A DNA stretch of 17,079 bases from DATKCN01 sp035513175 (GCA_035513175.1 DATKCN010000270.1:1-17079); one strand, 5' to 3'. Positions 1 through 7,364 are shown, counted from the stretch's first letter. The notes: a model not told the origin generated them from the sequence alone. Program-made: numbers and translations.

Positions 1-1125
1 TCCGGCGCCACGAAACGGACTATCGGGATTACGCGTGTCCACCTTGAGGAGGACACCGCTCGCCTCGTGCACCGGAGCGACGTAGATGGCGATTACAGCT
101 TGGTCGACATAAACCGCGCCGGTGTGCCATTGATGGAGATCGTTGGCGAACCGGATCTGCGGTCGCCGACTGAAGCGAGGGCTTTCCTGGTCGAGTTGCG
201 GCGCATCTTGCGGTACATCGGGGCGTCTTCAGCGAACATGGAGGAGGGGCAGTTCCGCTGTGACGCGAATGTTTCGCAGCGTTCGGTCGATGGATCAACC
301 GTCGGGCCGAAGGTCGAAATCAAGAACATGAACTCGTTCCGCGCGGTTGAGCGGGCACTGGAGTTCGAGGTGGATCGACAACGGCGCGCGCTTGCCGATG
401 GCCAGGAACTCGTCCAGGAGACACGCGGCTGGGTTGAGGATCGGGGCATCACCATCTCACAACGATCCAAAGAGTTCGCGCACGACTATCGGTACTTTCC
501 AGAGCCCGACCTTCCTCCCGTAAGGATCGGCGCTGGCACGTGTGAGCGCCTCGCCGCCTCGATGCCCGAACTTCCAGCAGCGCGGCGAGCCCGTTTCGAA
601 CGCGACTTCAGTGTGGGCGCGGCCGAGGCAGAGCTCATTGCCGACGAATCAGTCGTCGCGGATTACTTCGAGTCTGCAGTGGCGGCGGCGGGAGGTCACC
701 ATCGCGAGATCGCGAATTGGTTGGTTGGTGACGTGTTTGCCCTGGCGCGTCGCCGGGGCAACTTCGACGAGTTGACGATTACGCCTCGGCAGCTCGCCGA
801 TGTCGTCGCCATGGTTCGATCCGGTGAGATAAATGCGCAGTCGGGCAAGGAGGTGCTCGACGCTGTCGATGAGACGGGCCTTGACCCGCGCGACGTTGTC
901 GAGGACCGCGGCCTGCGCCAGGAGTCGGATGTTGAGAAAGTGCGGCAGGCCGTGCTCAGCGCGATCGCCGCGAATCCGACCGCGGTCGCAGACTATCATG
1001 ACGGCAAAGGCGCGGCCATTGGATTCCTGATCGGTCAAGTGATGAGGAGCATGCGGGGGGCCGGCAACCCCGCGATCGCAAGGCAGATCATGTCCGAGGA
1101 GCTGGATCGGAAGTCGCATGAGTGA
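1..1125 (+). CDS. gatB: Aspartyl/glutamyl-tRNA amidotransferase subunit B, 5'-truncated
   Basis: The reading frame is open from base 1 and encodes the last 374 residues of GatB; full-length family members have about 480, so roughly 100 N-terminal residues lie outside the window. GatB belongs to the cytosolic GatCAB complex. It phosphorylates and then amidates mischarged Glu-tRNA(Gln) or Asp-tRNA(Asn), using ammonia from GatA. Seen directly are the family blocks SLVDINRAGVPLMEIV, RCDANVS, EIKNMNSFRAVERALEFE and YRYFPEPDLPPV of the catalytic core. They are followed by the helical YqeY-like tail, which contacts tRNA and ends in FLIGQVMRSMRG and a short stretch of charged residues. The stop codon is at 1123-1125. 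The next gene on the strand is glutamate dehydrogenase, whose longest possible frame overlaps this stop, but its likely start is 137 bases further on. gatA and gatC are presumably upstream but cannot be seen. The identification is secure. Confidence 0.97.
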   Translation, partial: SGATKRTIGITRVHLEEDTARLVHRSDVDGDYSLVDINRAGVPLMEIVGEPDLRSPTEARAFLVELRRILRYIGASSANMEEGQFRCDANVSQRSVDGSTVGPKVEIKNMNSFRAVERALEFEVDRQRRALADGQELVQETRGWVEDRGITISQRSKEFAHDYRYFPEPDLPPVRIGAGTCERLAASMPELPAARRARFERDFSVGAAEAELIADESVVADYFESAVAAAGGHHREIANWLVGDVFALARRRGNFDELTITPRQLADVVAMVRSGEINAQSGKEVLDAVDETGLDPRDVVEDRGLRQESDVEKVRQAVLSAIAANPTAVADYHDGKGAAIGFLIGQVMRSMRGAGNPAIARQIMSEELDRKSHE

Positions 1126-1262
1126 CAGGAGTCATCGGACCGGTGGCTCCTCTAGGCGGCCCGGCGTCACGTGATCCGGGGCACATCGTAGGTGTGTTCG
1201 GCGATGCGGAGTTGAATCGGGGCGGCGTCACCGCCCAATGTGAAAGGGTCGGTGAATCCGTC

Positions 1263-2537
1263 ATGGCAGTAGACGCAGGCGTCAGGACGCAGCATCATCC
1301 GTCGCTGTTCGAGGTCGCGGTCGAGCAGTTCAACATCGCGGCGGATGTCATCGGCCTGGACGACGACATGCGCCGCGTGCTCAGCGTGTGCAAGCGCGAG
1401 TTCACCGTCAACTTTCCGGTTGAGATGGACGACGGGTCAGTGCAGGTGTTTACCGGACATCGCGTGCATCACAACTCCGGTCCCGGTCCGACAAAGGGCG
1501 GCATCCGCTACCACCCTGACGTGACCGTCGAAGAAGTCAAGGCGCTCGCGATGTGGATGACGTGGAAGTGTGCCGTCGTCGGGCTGCCTTACGGTGGCGC
1601 GAAGGGCGGGGTCACGTGCAACCCGAAGCTCATGTCACAGAACGAACTGCAGAATATGACACGCAGATTCACCAGCGAGATATCCGGGATGATCGGACCG
1701 AATCGAGACATTCCAGCGCCCGATGTTAACACTAACCCACAGATCATGGCCTGGCTCATGGACACCTATTCGATGCATCATGGTTACTCGATCCCCGGCG
1801 TCGTGACGGGCAAGCCGCTGATCCTCGGCGGATCGGAGGGCCGCAGTGAGGCGACCGGGCGAGGGACGGTTTTCACGATTCAGGAAGCTGCCCCGAAACT
1901 CGGGCTTGATCTCTCGTCTGCCACTGCCGTCATTCAGGGCTTCGGCAACGCGGGATCGGTCGCGGCTCGGCTGCTGTGGGAGCTGGGGACCACAGTCGTC
2001 GGTGTGAGCGATTCTACCGGAGGCATATACAACGCGGCCGGGCTGGACATCGCCGCCGTCATCGCGCACAAGGCCCGCACCGGCTCGGTCGTCGACTTCG
2101 AGAGCGCCGATAATCTGACGAATGAGGAGCTCATGGTGCTCCCGTGCGACATCCTGGTGCCGGCCGCGCTTGAAGAGGTCATCACCGAAAGGAATGCCGC
2201 TGACATCAAGGCGCGGTTGATCGCCGAGGCGGCAAACGGTCCGACGACGCCGGAAGCCGATCGCATCCTGTTCGACCGTGGCATCGTTGTCGCTCCTGAC
2301 ATCCTGGCGAACGCGGGAGGCGTAACAGTCTCGTACTTCGAGTGGGTTCAGGCGCTGCAGGCGTTCCCGTGGACGGAATCGGAGGTCAACGAGCGCCTGC
2401 TGCGCATCATGACGCGCGCCTTCACCGCGGTGTTTGAGACATCCCAGCGTTATGGCGTGCACATGCGAACCGCTGCCCTTGCGCTCGCGATCCAGCGCGT
2501 GGCCGACTTCACGCGCGTGCGTGGCATATACCCGTAG
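1263..2537 (+). CDS. gdhA: Glutamate dehydrogenase, NAD(P)-dependent
   Basis: This encodes a cytosolic hexameric-type glutamate dehydrogenase that interconverts glutamate with 2-oxoglutarate and ammonium. From the ATG at 1263 the protein has 424 residues, matching the usual 410-430 of the short bacterial/archaeal class. The substrate site is visible as GPGPTKGGIRYHPDV (about 73-87) and LPYGGAKGGV (about 108-117), where Lys114 is the expected catalytic lysine. The dinucleotide fold carries GFGNAG at about 226-231, and AEAANGPTTPEAD and ILANAGGVTVSYFEW follow. The frame stays open upstream to a GTG at 1122 overlapping the gatB stop, but those 47 residues look unlike the family, and an AAAGGG at 1244-1249 lies ahead of the ATG. 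A perfect 6-bp hairpin (1220-1225 with 1231-1236) sits in the gatB-gdh gap. The cofactor (NAD or NADP) and the direction in vivo cannot be read from sequence alone, so the symbol is generic. Confidence 0.95.
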   Translation: MAVDAGVRTQHHPSLFEVAVEQFNIAADVIGLDDDMRRVLSVCKREFTVNFPVEMDDGSVQVFTGHRVHHNSGPGPTKGGIRYHPDVTVEEVKALAMWMTWKCAVVGLPYGGAKGGVTCNPKLMSQNELQNMTRRFTSEISGMIGPNRDIPAPDVNTNPQIMAWLMDTYSMHHGYSIPGVVTGKPLILGGSEGRSEATGRGTVFTIQEAAPKLGLDLSSATAVIQGFGNAGSVAARLLWELGTTVVGVSDSTGGIYNAAGLDIAAVIAHKARTGSVVDFESADNLTNEELMVLPCDILVPAALEEVITERNAADIKARLIAEAANGPTTPEADRILFDRGIVVAPDILANAGGVTVSYFEWVQALQAFPWTESEVNERLLRIMTRAFTAVFETSQRYGVHMRTAALALAIQRVADFTRVRGIYP

Positions 2538-2561
2538 TCCTCTACGACGTGCTGCCGACAA

Positions 2562-2600
2562 CAATAACGGCCGGACGTAGCAGGCGTCCGGCCGTTGTTG
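2562..2600. terminator. Bidirectional hairpin terminator between convergent genes
   Basis: A 16-bp stem with one G-T wobble (2562-2577 paired with 2585-2600) closes a 7-nt loop. It is centred on the perfect 12-mer pair AACGGCCGGACG / CGTCCGGCCGTT. It sits between the stop of glutamate dehydrogenase (2537) and the stop of the opposing TrkA gene (2617). The minus-strand exit reads TTATTGTTGT, a T-rich run as expected for an intrinsic terminator. The plus-strand exit is only moderately T-rich. It probably ends both transcripts. Confidence 0.82.
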
Positions 2601-2616
2601 CTGCTGGACGCGATGG

Positions 2617-3273
2617 TCACCGAATGAGCAGTTGCCGCAATGCGAGCTCGCTCTGGGCACGCGTAATCGCGATGACCTCGTCTCCCGCCTCGATCGTCGT
2701 CTGACCGGTGGGAACGATGACCTCGCTGCCCCGAATAACCGCGATCATCGATGTTTCGGGCGGCATGCGGATGTCCTCCAGCGTCCTCCCGCGCACCGGT
2801 GAGTCATTATCGACGCTGACTTCCACGACCTCGAGTTCAGCGTGCTTGAGCGCCAGCAGGTGCACGAAGTGACGATCGGGGATCTGCTGCTCTATAAGGC
2901 TCAAGATGACGTTCGTGGGGTTGACGGTGACGTCGATTCCGAGCCGTCTGAACAACTCCTCGTTCTTCGGATTGTTGACGCGGGCGATCGTCCTTGCGAC
3001 ATGGAAGCGATGTTTGGCCATCTGACAGATAACGAGATTGTCCTCGTCGTCACCCGTCACTGCGATCACGACATCGGCACGCGCCGCTCCTGCCGCCGCC
3101 AGCGTCGACGCTTCGGCGCCGTCGCCGTTCATCACCACGGCGCCGAAGCGTTCCGTGTAGATGTCGCACTTCCTGGTGCTCTTCTCGATTAAGAGGACTT
3201 CGTATCCCTCATGCACGAGGGTCTTAGTCAGGTAGTATCCGACTTTTCCGCCGCCGACGACGATAAGGTACAC
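2617..3273 (-). CDS. TrkA family potassium uptake regulator, TrkA-N plus TrkA-C (CeoC-like)
   Basis: This 218-residue cytosolic RCK protein normally gates a TrkH/KtrB-type potassium channel by binding nucleotides. The N-terminal Rossmann domain starts YLIVVGGGKVGYYL, with the GxGxxG loop GGGKVG and an acidic residue after the second strand (LLIEKS), the usual NAD(H)-binding layout. NGDGAEASTL and VTGDDEDNLVICQMA are typical of TrkA-N. The last 70 residues (VSVDNDSPVRGRTLEDI to GDEVIAITRAQSEL) form a TrkA-C ligand-binding domain. I chose the GTG at 3273 because GAGGGG lies 9 nt upstream and the protein then begins at the first beta strand; a TTG at 3294 would add seven residues. It is the last gene of the minus-strand operon, 28 nt after the TrkA-N-only gene. 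The pair resembles the adjacent ceoB/ceoC genes of actinobacteria. No channel subunit gene is in the window. Confidence 0.9.
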   Translation of the reverse strand: MYLIVVGGGKVGYYLTKTLVHEGYEVLLIEKSTRKCDIYTERFGAVVMNGDGAEASTLAAAGAARADVVIAVTGDDEDNLVICQMAKHRFHVARTIARVNNPKNEELFRRLGIDVTVNPTNVILSLIEQQIPDRHFVHLLALKHAELEVVEVSVDNDSPVRGRTLEDIRMPPETSMIAVIRGSEVIVPTGQTTIEAGDEVIAITRAQSELALRQLLIR

Positions 3274-3301
3274 GAATCGAATCCCCTCTATCAAGGCGTT
3301 G

Positions 3302-3703
3302 CTAGCTATCCGTGAGCGTGCTCAGCATGAGTGACGCGATGGTGGTGGTTGGGCACACCGTGACGATTCCCATTCGACGATACGTCTCTTCACGGACTGG
3401 ATCGTAGATGCGGGCACAAACGTGTTTCACCTCGAAAACTTTCTGTGCCAGTTGCGCCGCCATGATGTTCGTGTTGTCGCCGTTCGTGACGGAGAAAAAG
3501 GCGTCCGCGTCCTCGATCCCGGCGGATTTGAGCACGTCTTCGTCAATACCGATCCCAATGACGGCGTTCCCGCCGAAGTCCTGTGGCAGGCGCCGGAATG
3601 CCGACGAATCGGTGTCGACGATCGAGACGCGATGTCCACCCTGGTCCAGGATCGTTGCTACGCGCGCGCCGACGCGACCACATCCGACGATCACCACGTT
3701 CAC
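3302..3703 (-). CDS. TrkA-N domain protein lacking TrkA-C (CeoB-like)
   Basis: This 133-residue protein consists almost entirely of one TrkA-N/RCK_N Rossmann domain. It opens VVIVGCGRVGARVA, with the nucleotide loop GCGRVG. The second strand ends IVDTDSS, whose aspartate should contact the ribose. GIDEDVLKSAGIEDADAFFSVTNGDNTNI matches the family. The protein stops after the domain, at about position 133, with no TrkA-C. The GTG at 3703 is used; GAGAGG lies 9 nt upstream. It follows the stress protein by 33 nt and precedes the two-domain TrkA protein by 28 nt. It therefore probably forms a hetero-oligomeric gating ring with that neighbour, as proposed for paired short and long TrkA proteins; this is inference. 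Nothing suggests a truncating frameshift, because the next gene has its own complete N domain. Confidence 0.87.
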   Translation of the reverse strand: MNVVIVGCGRVGARVATILDQGGHRVSIVDTDSSAFRRLPQDFGGNAVIGIGIDEDVLKSAGIEDADAFFSVTNGDNTNIMAAQLAQKVFEVKHVCARIYDPVREETYRRMGIVTVCPTTTIASLMLSTLTDS

Positions 3704-3736
3704 GAGTGTGCGCCTCTCATCGCGCGACCCATTGGT

Positions 3737-4177
3737 CTATTCGGCTAATCCAGCGCGCGCTAGAATGACCTCGCATGGCGCGTTCTTCAGGATGAAAGGC
3801 ACGGTGTCGCCGAACGTGACGCGTCCCATTTGCTGGCGGTTGCGCGACGCCATGACGATCACATCGATGTCACGCTCAATCGCTTCGTCGACGATTGCGG
3901 CGCCTGCCGAGCGTGCCTGGAGCAGTTCCGGGGTGATGCGCAAGAGCTTGTGCTCGGCGCGCTGCCGCGCATACTGCTCCGCGCGGTCCAAGGCGACCTC
4001 GCCCGCGGTGACGGCCTGCGGGATGTCCGCATCCAGCGGCAGCGACTGTCGCACCTCCACAACGTATACAAGCGTCACGTCAGAGGTCTTCTTATCGGCC
4101 AGCACACCAGCCAGCTCCAACGCTCGAAAGTCGCCGTCATTGCCATGAACTGGCACGAGAATCCGTCGATACGGCAC
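3737..4177 (-). CDS. Universal stress protein (UspA family) with an altered nucleotide motif
   Basis: This 146-residue protein has the single Usp domain fold. It opens YRRILVPVHGND, has a central LVYVVEV strand, and ends with VIVMASRNRQQMGRVTFGDTV and APCEVILAR. ATP-binding Usp proteins usually carry G-x2-G-x9-G-(S/T) in this segment. Here the first two glycines are replaced (Ala and Asn at the equivalent places) and the final Ser/Thr is Asp, while one glycine (GD) remains. ATP binding may therefore be weak or lost, as in UspA-type rather than MJ0577-type members. Two adjacent start codons exist, TTG at 4180 and GTG at 4177. The GGAG upstream sits 3 nt from TTG and 6 nt from GTG, so GTG is preferred. 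It lies 59 nt after the phosphoesterase gene and immediately before the TrkA pair, which suggests a role in ion or stress homeostasis. Confidence 0.9.
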   Translation of the reverse strand: MPYRRILVPVHGNDGDFRALELAGVLADKKTSDVTLVYVVEVRQSLPLDADIPQAVTAGEVALDRAEQYARQRAEHKLLRITPELLQARSAGAAIVDEAIERDIDVIVMASRNRQQMGRVTFGDTVPFILKNAPCEVILARAGLAE

Positions 4178-4236
4178 CAACTACTCCGTGATTCCAGTCG
4201 TCTCGCAGCCCGAGGGCCGTTGCCGACAATCCGCAA

Positions 4237-4968
4237 TCATACGCCGAGCGCCAACCTCGTGATCAGTGGACGAGGCAGTCCGGCATACTCCATCTGTGCC
4301 TGCGTTTCGGCTATGTCATATGCGACGCGTCGAAACGTGACCTCACGAGTCTCTGTATTGAACAGCGCAAAGGCCGCGTTCGGATTGCTATCACGCGGTT
4401 GCCCGACCGATCCCGGATTCACAATGAAGCGATCCGAGCTCAGGTCGAGCACGTCGCCATCGGACGGCTGGCGCGGCGCGTCGCCGCGATTCGCCATAGT
4501 TTCCGAGATGTAGAGCTGTATGTGCGTGTGACCCAGGAAACAGACCGGCGAATCAAAGAACTCGAAGTTTTGCCTCGCCACGCGCGTCGTGTAGACGTAC
4601 TCCCAGACGGGGTGACGAGGGCTGCCGTGGACGAGCATCCACTCGTCTTCGATCACGCGATTGGGCAATTCTTCGAGATAGGTCATGTGCTCGGCCCCGA
4701 GGTGCGCCGTTGTCCAGTACGTCGCGTACCTGGCGACGGGATTGAACTCGTCGAGCGCCAATCGACCGATTGCGGCCCAGTCGTGATTGCCGATCAGCGA
4801 CGCTGATGGGCGAAGATCGCGAATGCGGTCGACGCATTCACGTGGTCTGGGGCCATATCCTACGATGTCGCCGAGGTTCCAGATTTCGTCGTAATCTCCG
4901 GCAGCTGCCAGCACCGATTCCAAAGCGACGAGGTTCGCGTGTATGTCCGAGATAATCAGAATCGTCAT
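4237..4968 (-). CDS. Calcineurin-like metallophosphoesterase (YfcE/MJ0936-like)
   Basis: This 243-residue soluble phosphoesterase carries every metal-binding block of the calcineurin-like fold. They are ISDIHAN near the N terminus, NLGDIVGYGPRP, LIGNHDWA, LVHGSP, LGHTHIQLYI and NPGSVGQPRD, which together hold a dinuclear metal centre. Family members hydrolyse phosphodiesters or phosphomonoesters. The physiological substrate here is unknown, and cyclic nucleotides, nucleotides or protein phosphate are all possible. The ATG at 4968 starts directly at the first beta strand (MTILIISDIHAN), so the start is well supported, though no strong Shine-Dalgarno precedes it. Only 15 nt separate it from the mnmG stop, implying co-transcription and perhaps translational coupling. 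There is no signal peptide or membrane segment. Confidence 0.93.
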   Translation of the reverse strand: MTILIISDIHANLVALESVLAAAGDYDEIWNLGDIVGYGPRPRECVDRIRDLRPSASLIGNHDWAAIGRLALDEFNPVARYATYWTTAHLGAEHMTYLEELPNRVIEDEWMLVHGSPRHPVWEYVYTTRVARQNFEFFDSPVCFLGHTHIQLYISETMANRGDAPRQPSDGDVLDLSSDRFIVNPGSVGQPRDSNPNAAFALFNTETREVTFRRVAYDIAETQAQMEYAGLPRPLITRLALGV

Positions 4969-4983
4969 CGAGGCATCACTGCA

Positions 4984-7020
4984 TCAGCTCGCGACATGAT
5001 CAGAGGCGCCACGCCGCTGGGTTGGATTTTCAGCGTCGAGTCTCCGCTCTGCTTGCCTGCGAAGGTGGACGAGCAGCACCGCAATGTCGCTCGGGGTGAC
5101 TCCAGGAATCCGCGTTGCCTGGCCGACGGTCGACGGTCGAACGTGAGCGAGCTTTTCCCGTGCTTCGTTTCTGAAGCCGGGGACAGCATCATACTTGAAA
5201 GCGGACGGAATCGGAACGTGCTCCATCGTCGCCACTCGAGAGATGTGCTGGCGCTCCTTCTCGACGTAGGACTGATAACGGACCTCTATTTCCGCGTGCT
5301 CTAACGTTTCGTGATCCAACGCGCTGAATGGCCTGAATCCCGGCTGACCCTCCGACATCGCCGAGATCAGCGAGCCAAGCGATACATCGGGACGGCGGGT
5401 GTAATCGAATGCGGTCATGCTGCGCGTGACGTGTGGGAGGAGGCGCCTCGTGAACAGCTCGGCCGTTGCGTCGTTGGGCGTGAGAAATGTTGTCCGCAAT
5501 GCGTCAAAGAGCCGTTCCTGCGCCTCTCGCCGCTGCTTGACGAAGCGCGCGCGATCGGCGTCGATGAGCCCCGCGTCGAACGCGATGTCGCACAGCCGGT
5601 CGTCTGCATTGTCTGACCGAAGCATGAGTCGATGCTCTGCTCGCGACGTAAGCATTCGATACGGCTCCACGAATTCCTGAGTGGTCAGGTCGTCAGCCAT
5701 CACTCCGATGTAGCCTTGATCACGTCTCAGGGTCAGCGGGGACTGTCCCGCGACGTAGCGGGCGGCGTTGGCGCCTGCCATCAGACCCTGCCCCGCCGCC
5801 TCTTCGTAGCCGGATGTTCCATTCACCTGGCCCGCGAGAAACAGGCCGGCGACACGCTTGGACGCGAACCATGGAGTGAGCTCGGTGGGCTCGATCGCGT
5901 CGTACTCGACGGCGTAACCAAAGCGGGTAACTCGCGCATCGCGCAGGGCCGGGATCGTGCGCAGGAACGCCTGCTGGACATCATGTGGCAGGCTCGTGTT
6001 AGCCCCCTGTACGTAGACCTCAGTTGTGCGCCAACCCTCGGGCTCGAGGAATAGCCCATGGCTGTCTTTATTGCGAAAGCGCATGACCTTGTCCTCGATC
6101 GATGGGCAATAGCGCGGACCTACCCCCTGAATCGTCCCGTTGAACATCGGGGATCGATCGACGTTGTCCACGATGATCTGATGCGTCTCCGGCGACGTAT
6201 GCACCTGATAGCACGGCATCTGGCGTCGCCAGCCGTCAGTCTTGCCGGGATAGATCGAGAGTGGTGGCAGCTCAAGCCGTTCGATTGCGCCGTGCCGTCC
6301 GTCGAACGAGAACCAGAGCGGCTCGTCCGAACCTGGTTGGACGTCGGTCGCATCGAAGGCAATGCTCCGCGCGTCGACGCGTGGTGGCGTGCCGGTCTTC
6401 AGCCTGCGCAATCGAATTCCGACATCGCCAATCGACAGCGCCAGTCCGGTCGTGGCCTCGTCGCCTGCCCTGCCGCCGTCAACTTTCCAGCCCCCCGCGA
6501 TCATGCTGCCTCGCAGGAACGTCCCGGCAGTAATGACGACGGCTCCGCAACGGTAGACGTTCCCGTGGTCGGTGGTGACCGATGTAACACGTGGCGAACC
6601 ACCCTGCGCGAGCGCGTTCACGCAGGAAGCTGATTCCTGGCGCAGCTCGACACATGGCTGCAGCTCCAGCGTCTCTTTCATCGCGATGCTATACAACGAC
6701 TTGTCGGCTTGAGCCCGGAGTGCCTGCACGGCTGGACCTTTGGAGGCGTTCAACTTGCGTATCTGAATCGCGGTCCGGTCGATCACCCGGGCCATGGCGC
6801 CACCGAGGGCGTCGATTTCACGGACGATGTGTCCCTTAGCCGGACCGCCGATGGATGGGTTGCAGGGCATGAAGCCAACACGGTCCAGATTGGGAGTCAG
6901 GACGAGGACTGTCGCGCCGATGCGGGCGGCCGCGAGCGCCGCCTCGCACCCGGCATGTCCGGCGCCGATCACGATGATGTCATATGTCGTCGAGGTGCGG
7001 TAGAGTGAAGCGTGTGTCAT
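4984..7020 (-). CDS. mnmG: tRNA uridine-5-carboxymethylaminomethyl modification enzyme MnmG (GidA)
   Basis: MnmG works with MnmE to install the aminomethyl-type modification at C5 of the wobble uridine (U34) in certain tRNAs. It uses FAD, NADH and methylene-tetrahydrofolate. From the ATG at 7020 the protein has 678 residues, somewhat longer than the roughly 630 of E. coli. The FAD loop GAGHAGCEAA is at about residues 19-28, followed by MPCNPSIGGPAKGHIVREID, GTFLRGSMIAGG, LKTGTPPRVD and YCPSIEDKVMRF. The C-terminal helical domain needed for MnmE and tRNA contact is present (GFRNEAREKLAHVRPSTVGQ, then IPGVTPSDIAVLLVHL). The frame extends 20 codons upstream, but those residues are not family-like and would run through the promoter. 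It is the first gene of the five-gene minus-strand operon. mnmE is not in the window. Confidence 0.97.
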   Translation of the reverse strand: MTHASLYRTSTTYDIIVIGAGHAGCEAALAAARIGATVLVLTPNLDRVGFMPCNPSIGGPAKGHIVREIDALGGAMARVIDRTAIQIRKLNASKGPAVQALRAQADKSLYSIAMKETLELQPCVELRQESASCVNALAQGGSPRVTSVTTDHGNVYRCGAVVITAGTFLRGSMIAGGWKVDGGRAGDEATTGLALSIGDVGIRLRRLKTGTPPRVDARSIAFDATDVQPGSDEPLWFSFDGRHGAIERLELPPLSIYPGKTDGWRRQMPCYQVHTSPETHQIIVDNVDRSPMFNGTIQGVGPRYCPSIEDKVMRFRNKDSHGLFLEPEGWRTTEVYVQGANTSLPHDVQQAFLRTIPALRDARVTRFGYAVEYDAIEPTELTPWFASKRVAGLFLAGQVNGTSGYEEAAGQGLMAGANAARYVAGQSPLTLRRDQGYIGVMADDLTTQEFVEPYRMLTSRAEHRLMLRSDNADDRLCDIAFDAGLIDADRARFVKQRREAQERLFDALRTTFLTPNDATAELFTRRLLPHVTRSMTAFDYTRRPDVSLGSLISAMSEGQPGFRPFSALDHETLEHAEIEVRYQSYVEKERQHISRVATMEHVPIPSAFKYDAVPGFRNEAREKLAHVRPSTVGQATRIPGVTPSDIAVLLVHLRRQAERRLDAENPTQRRGASDHVAS

Positions 7021-7031
7021 AGCAATCAACA

Positions 7032-7059
7032 AGTATAGTGATTGGGGAGCGTTCGGCAA
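7032..7059 (-). promoter_or_regulatory. Probable sigma70-type promoter of the mnmG operon, overlapping a divergent -10
   Basis: Read on the minus strand, TTGCCG (7059-7054) and TATACT (7037-7032) are separated by 16 nt, each a good match to the -35 and -10 consensus. Initiation about 7 nt past the -10 would leave only about 5 nt before the mnmG ATG at 7020, and no Shine-Dalgarno is visible there. The mnmG transcript may be nearly leaderless. The plus strand carries TATAGT at 7034-7039, sharing the same TATA core and facing the 68-residue gene. Confidence 0.6.
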
Positions 7060-7133
7060 TTCCAGAAGTACCGGATTCACTGGCGATCGGTAGAGACGCC
7101 ACGGAGAACCGACGATGGCGAAAGGGAATGCGT

Positions 7134-7340
7134 ATGAGTTTCATGCGTGGCGTCGTTGAGAATGCCATAAAGAACATGACGCCCGACGAGCGTCAGAGCG
7201 CGCTCCGTGCGGTGACGGAGCAGGTTGTGGCATCAATGACGGAGGACGAGCGCATGAGCACCCTCGTCGAAATCGTCAACCAGTTGGCTCGGAGCGTGCC
7301 TGACCAACGCATCGACGAGGTGCTGGCGCGCCTCAGATAG
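7134..7340 (+). CDS. Uncharacterised 68-residue protein with a tandem 20-residue helical repeat
   Basis: I do not recognise this family. The protein starts at the ATG at 7134, 7 nt after AAAGGG (7121-7126); another ATG two codons upstream is too close to that site. Two consecutive units, NMTPDERQSALRAVTEQVVA (14-33) and SMTEDERMSTLVEIVNQLAR (34-53), align without gaps at a period of 20 residues. Both carry M-T-x-D-E-R at the start and a hydrophobic helix after it. A third, one-residue-shorter remnant (SVPDQRIDEVLARL) follows. It is predicted all-helical, soluble and acidic/basic mixed, with no cysteine, signal or membrane segment. The next gene starts 24 nt downstream with its own strong ribosome binding site, so the two are likely co-transcribed. 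It diverges from mnmG across a shared promoter region. It may be a small protein-protein interaction module, but no function can be assigned. Confidence 0.72.
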   Translation: MSFMRGVVENAIKNMTPDERQSALRAVTEQVVASMTEDERMSTLVEIVNQLARSVPDQRIDEVLARLR

Positions 7341-7364
7341 TTCGGCGTCGGAGGAGGTAGAATC

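Noticed and set aside
1635..2660. 341-codon minus-strand frame opposite glutamate dehydrogenase
   Set aside because: It is a shadow of the gdh coding frame and spans the terminator at 2562-2600. Its product is Arg/His-rich without recognisable motifs.
3408..4148. 246-codon plus-strand frame opposite the TrkA and Usp genes
   Set aside because: It runs antisense across three genes and their gaps. The product is Ser/Arg/Thr-rich and low in complexity, as expected of a shadow.
4178..4180. TTG as start of the universal stress protein
   Set aside because: The GGAG is only 3 nt from TTG but 6 nt from the GTG at 4177, so GTG is the better start. The difference is one residue.
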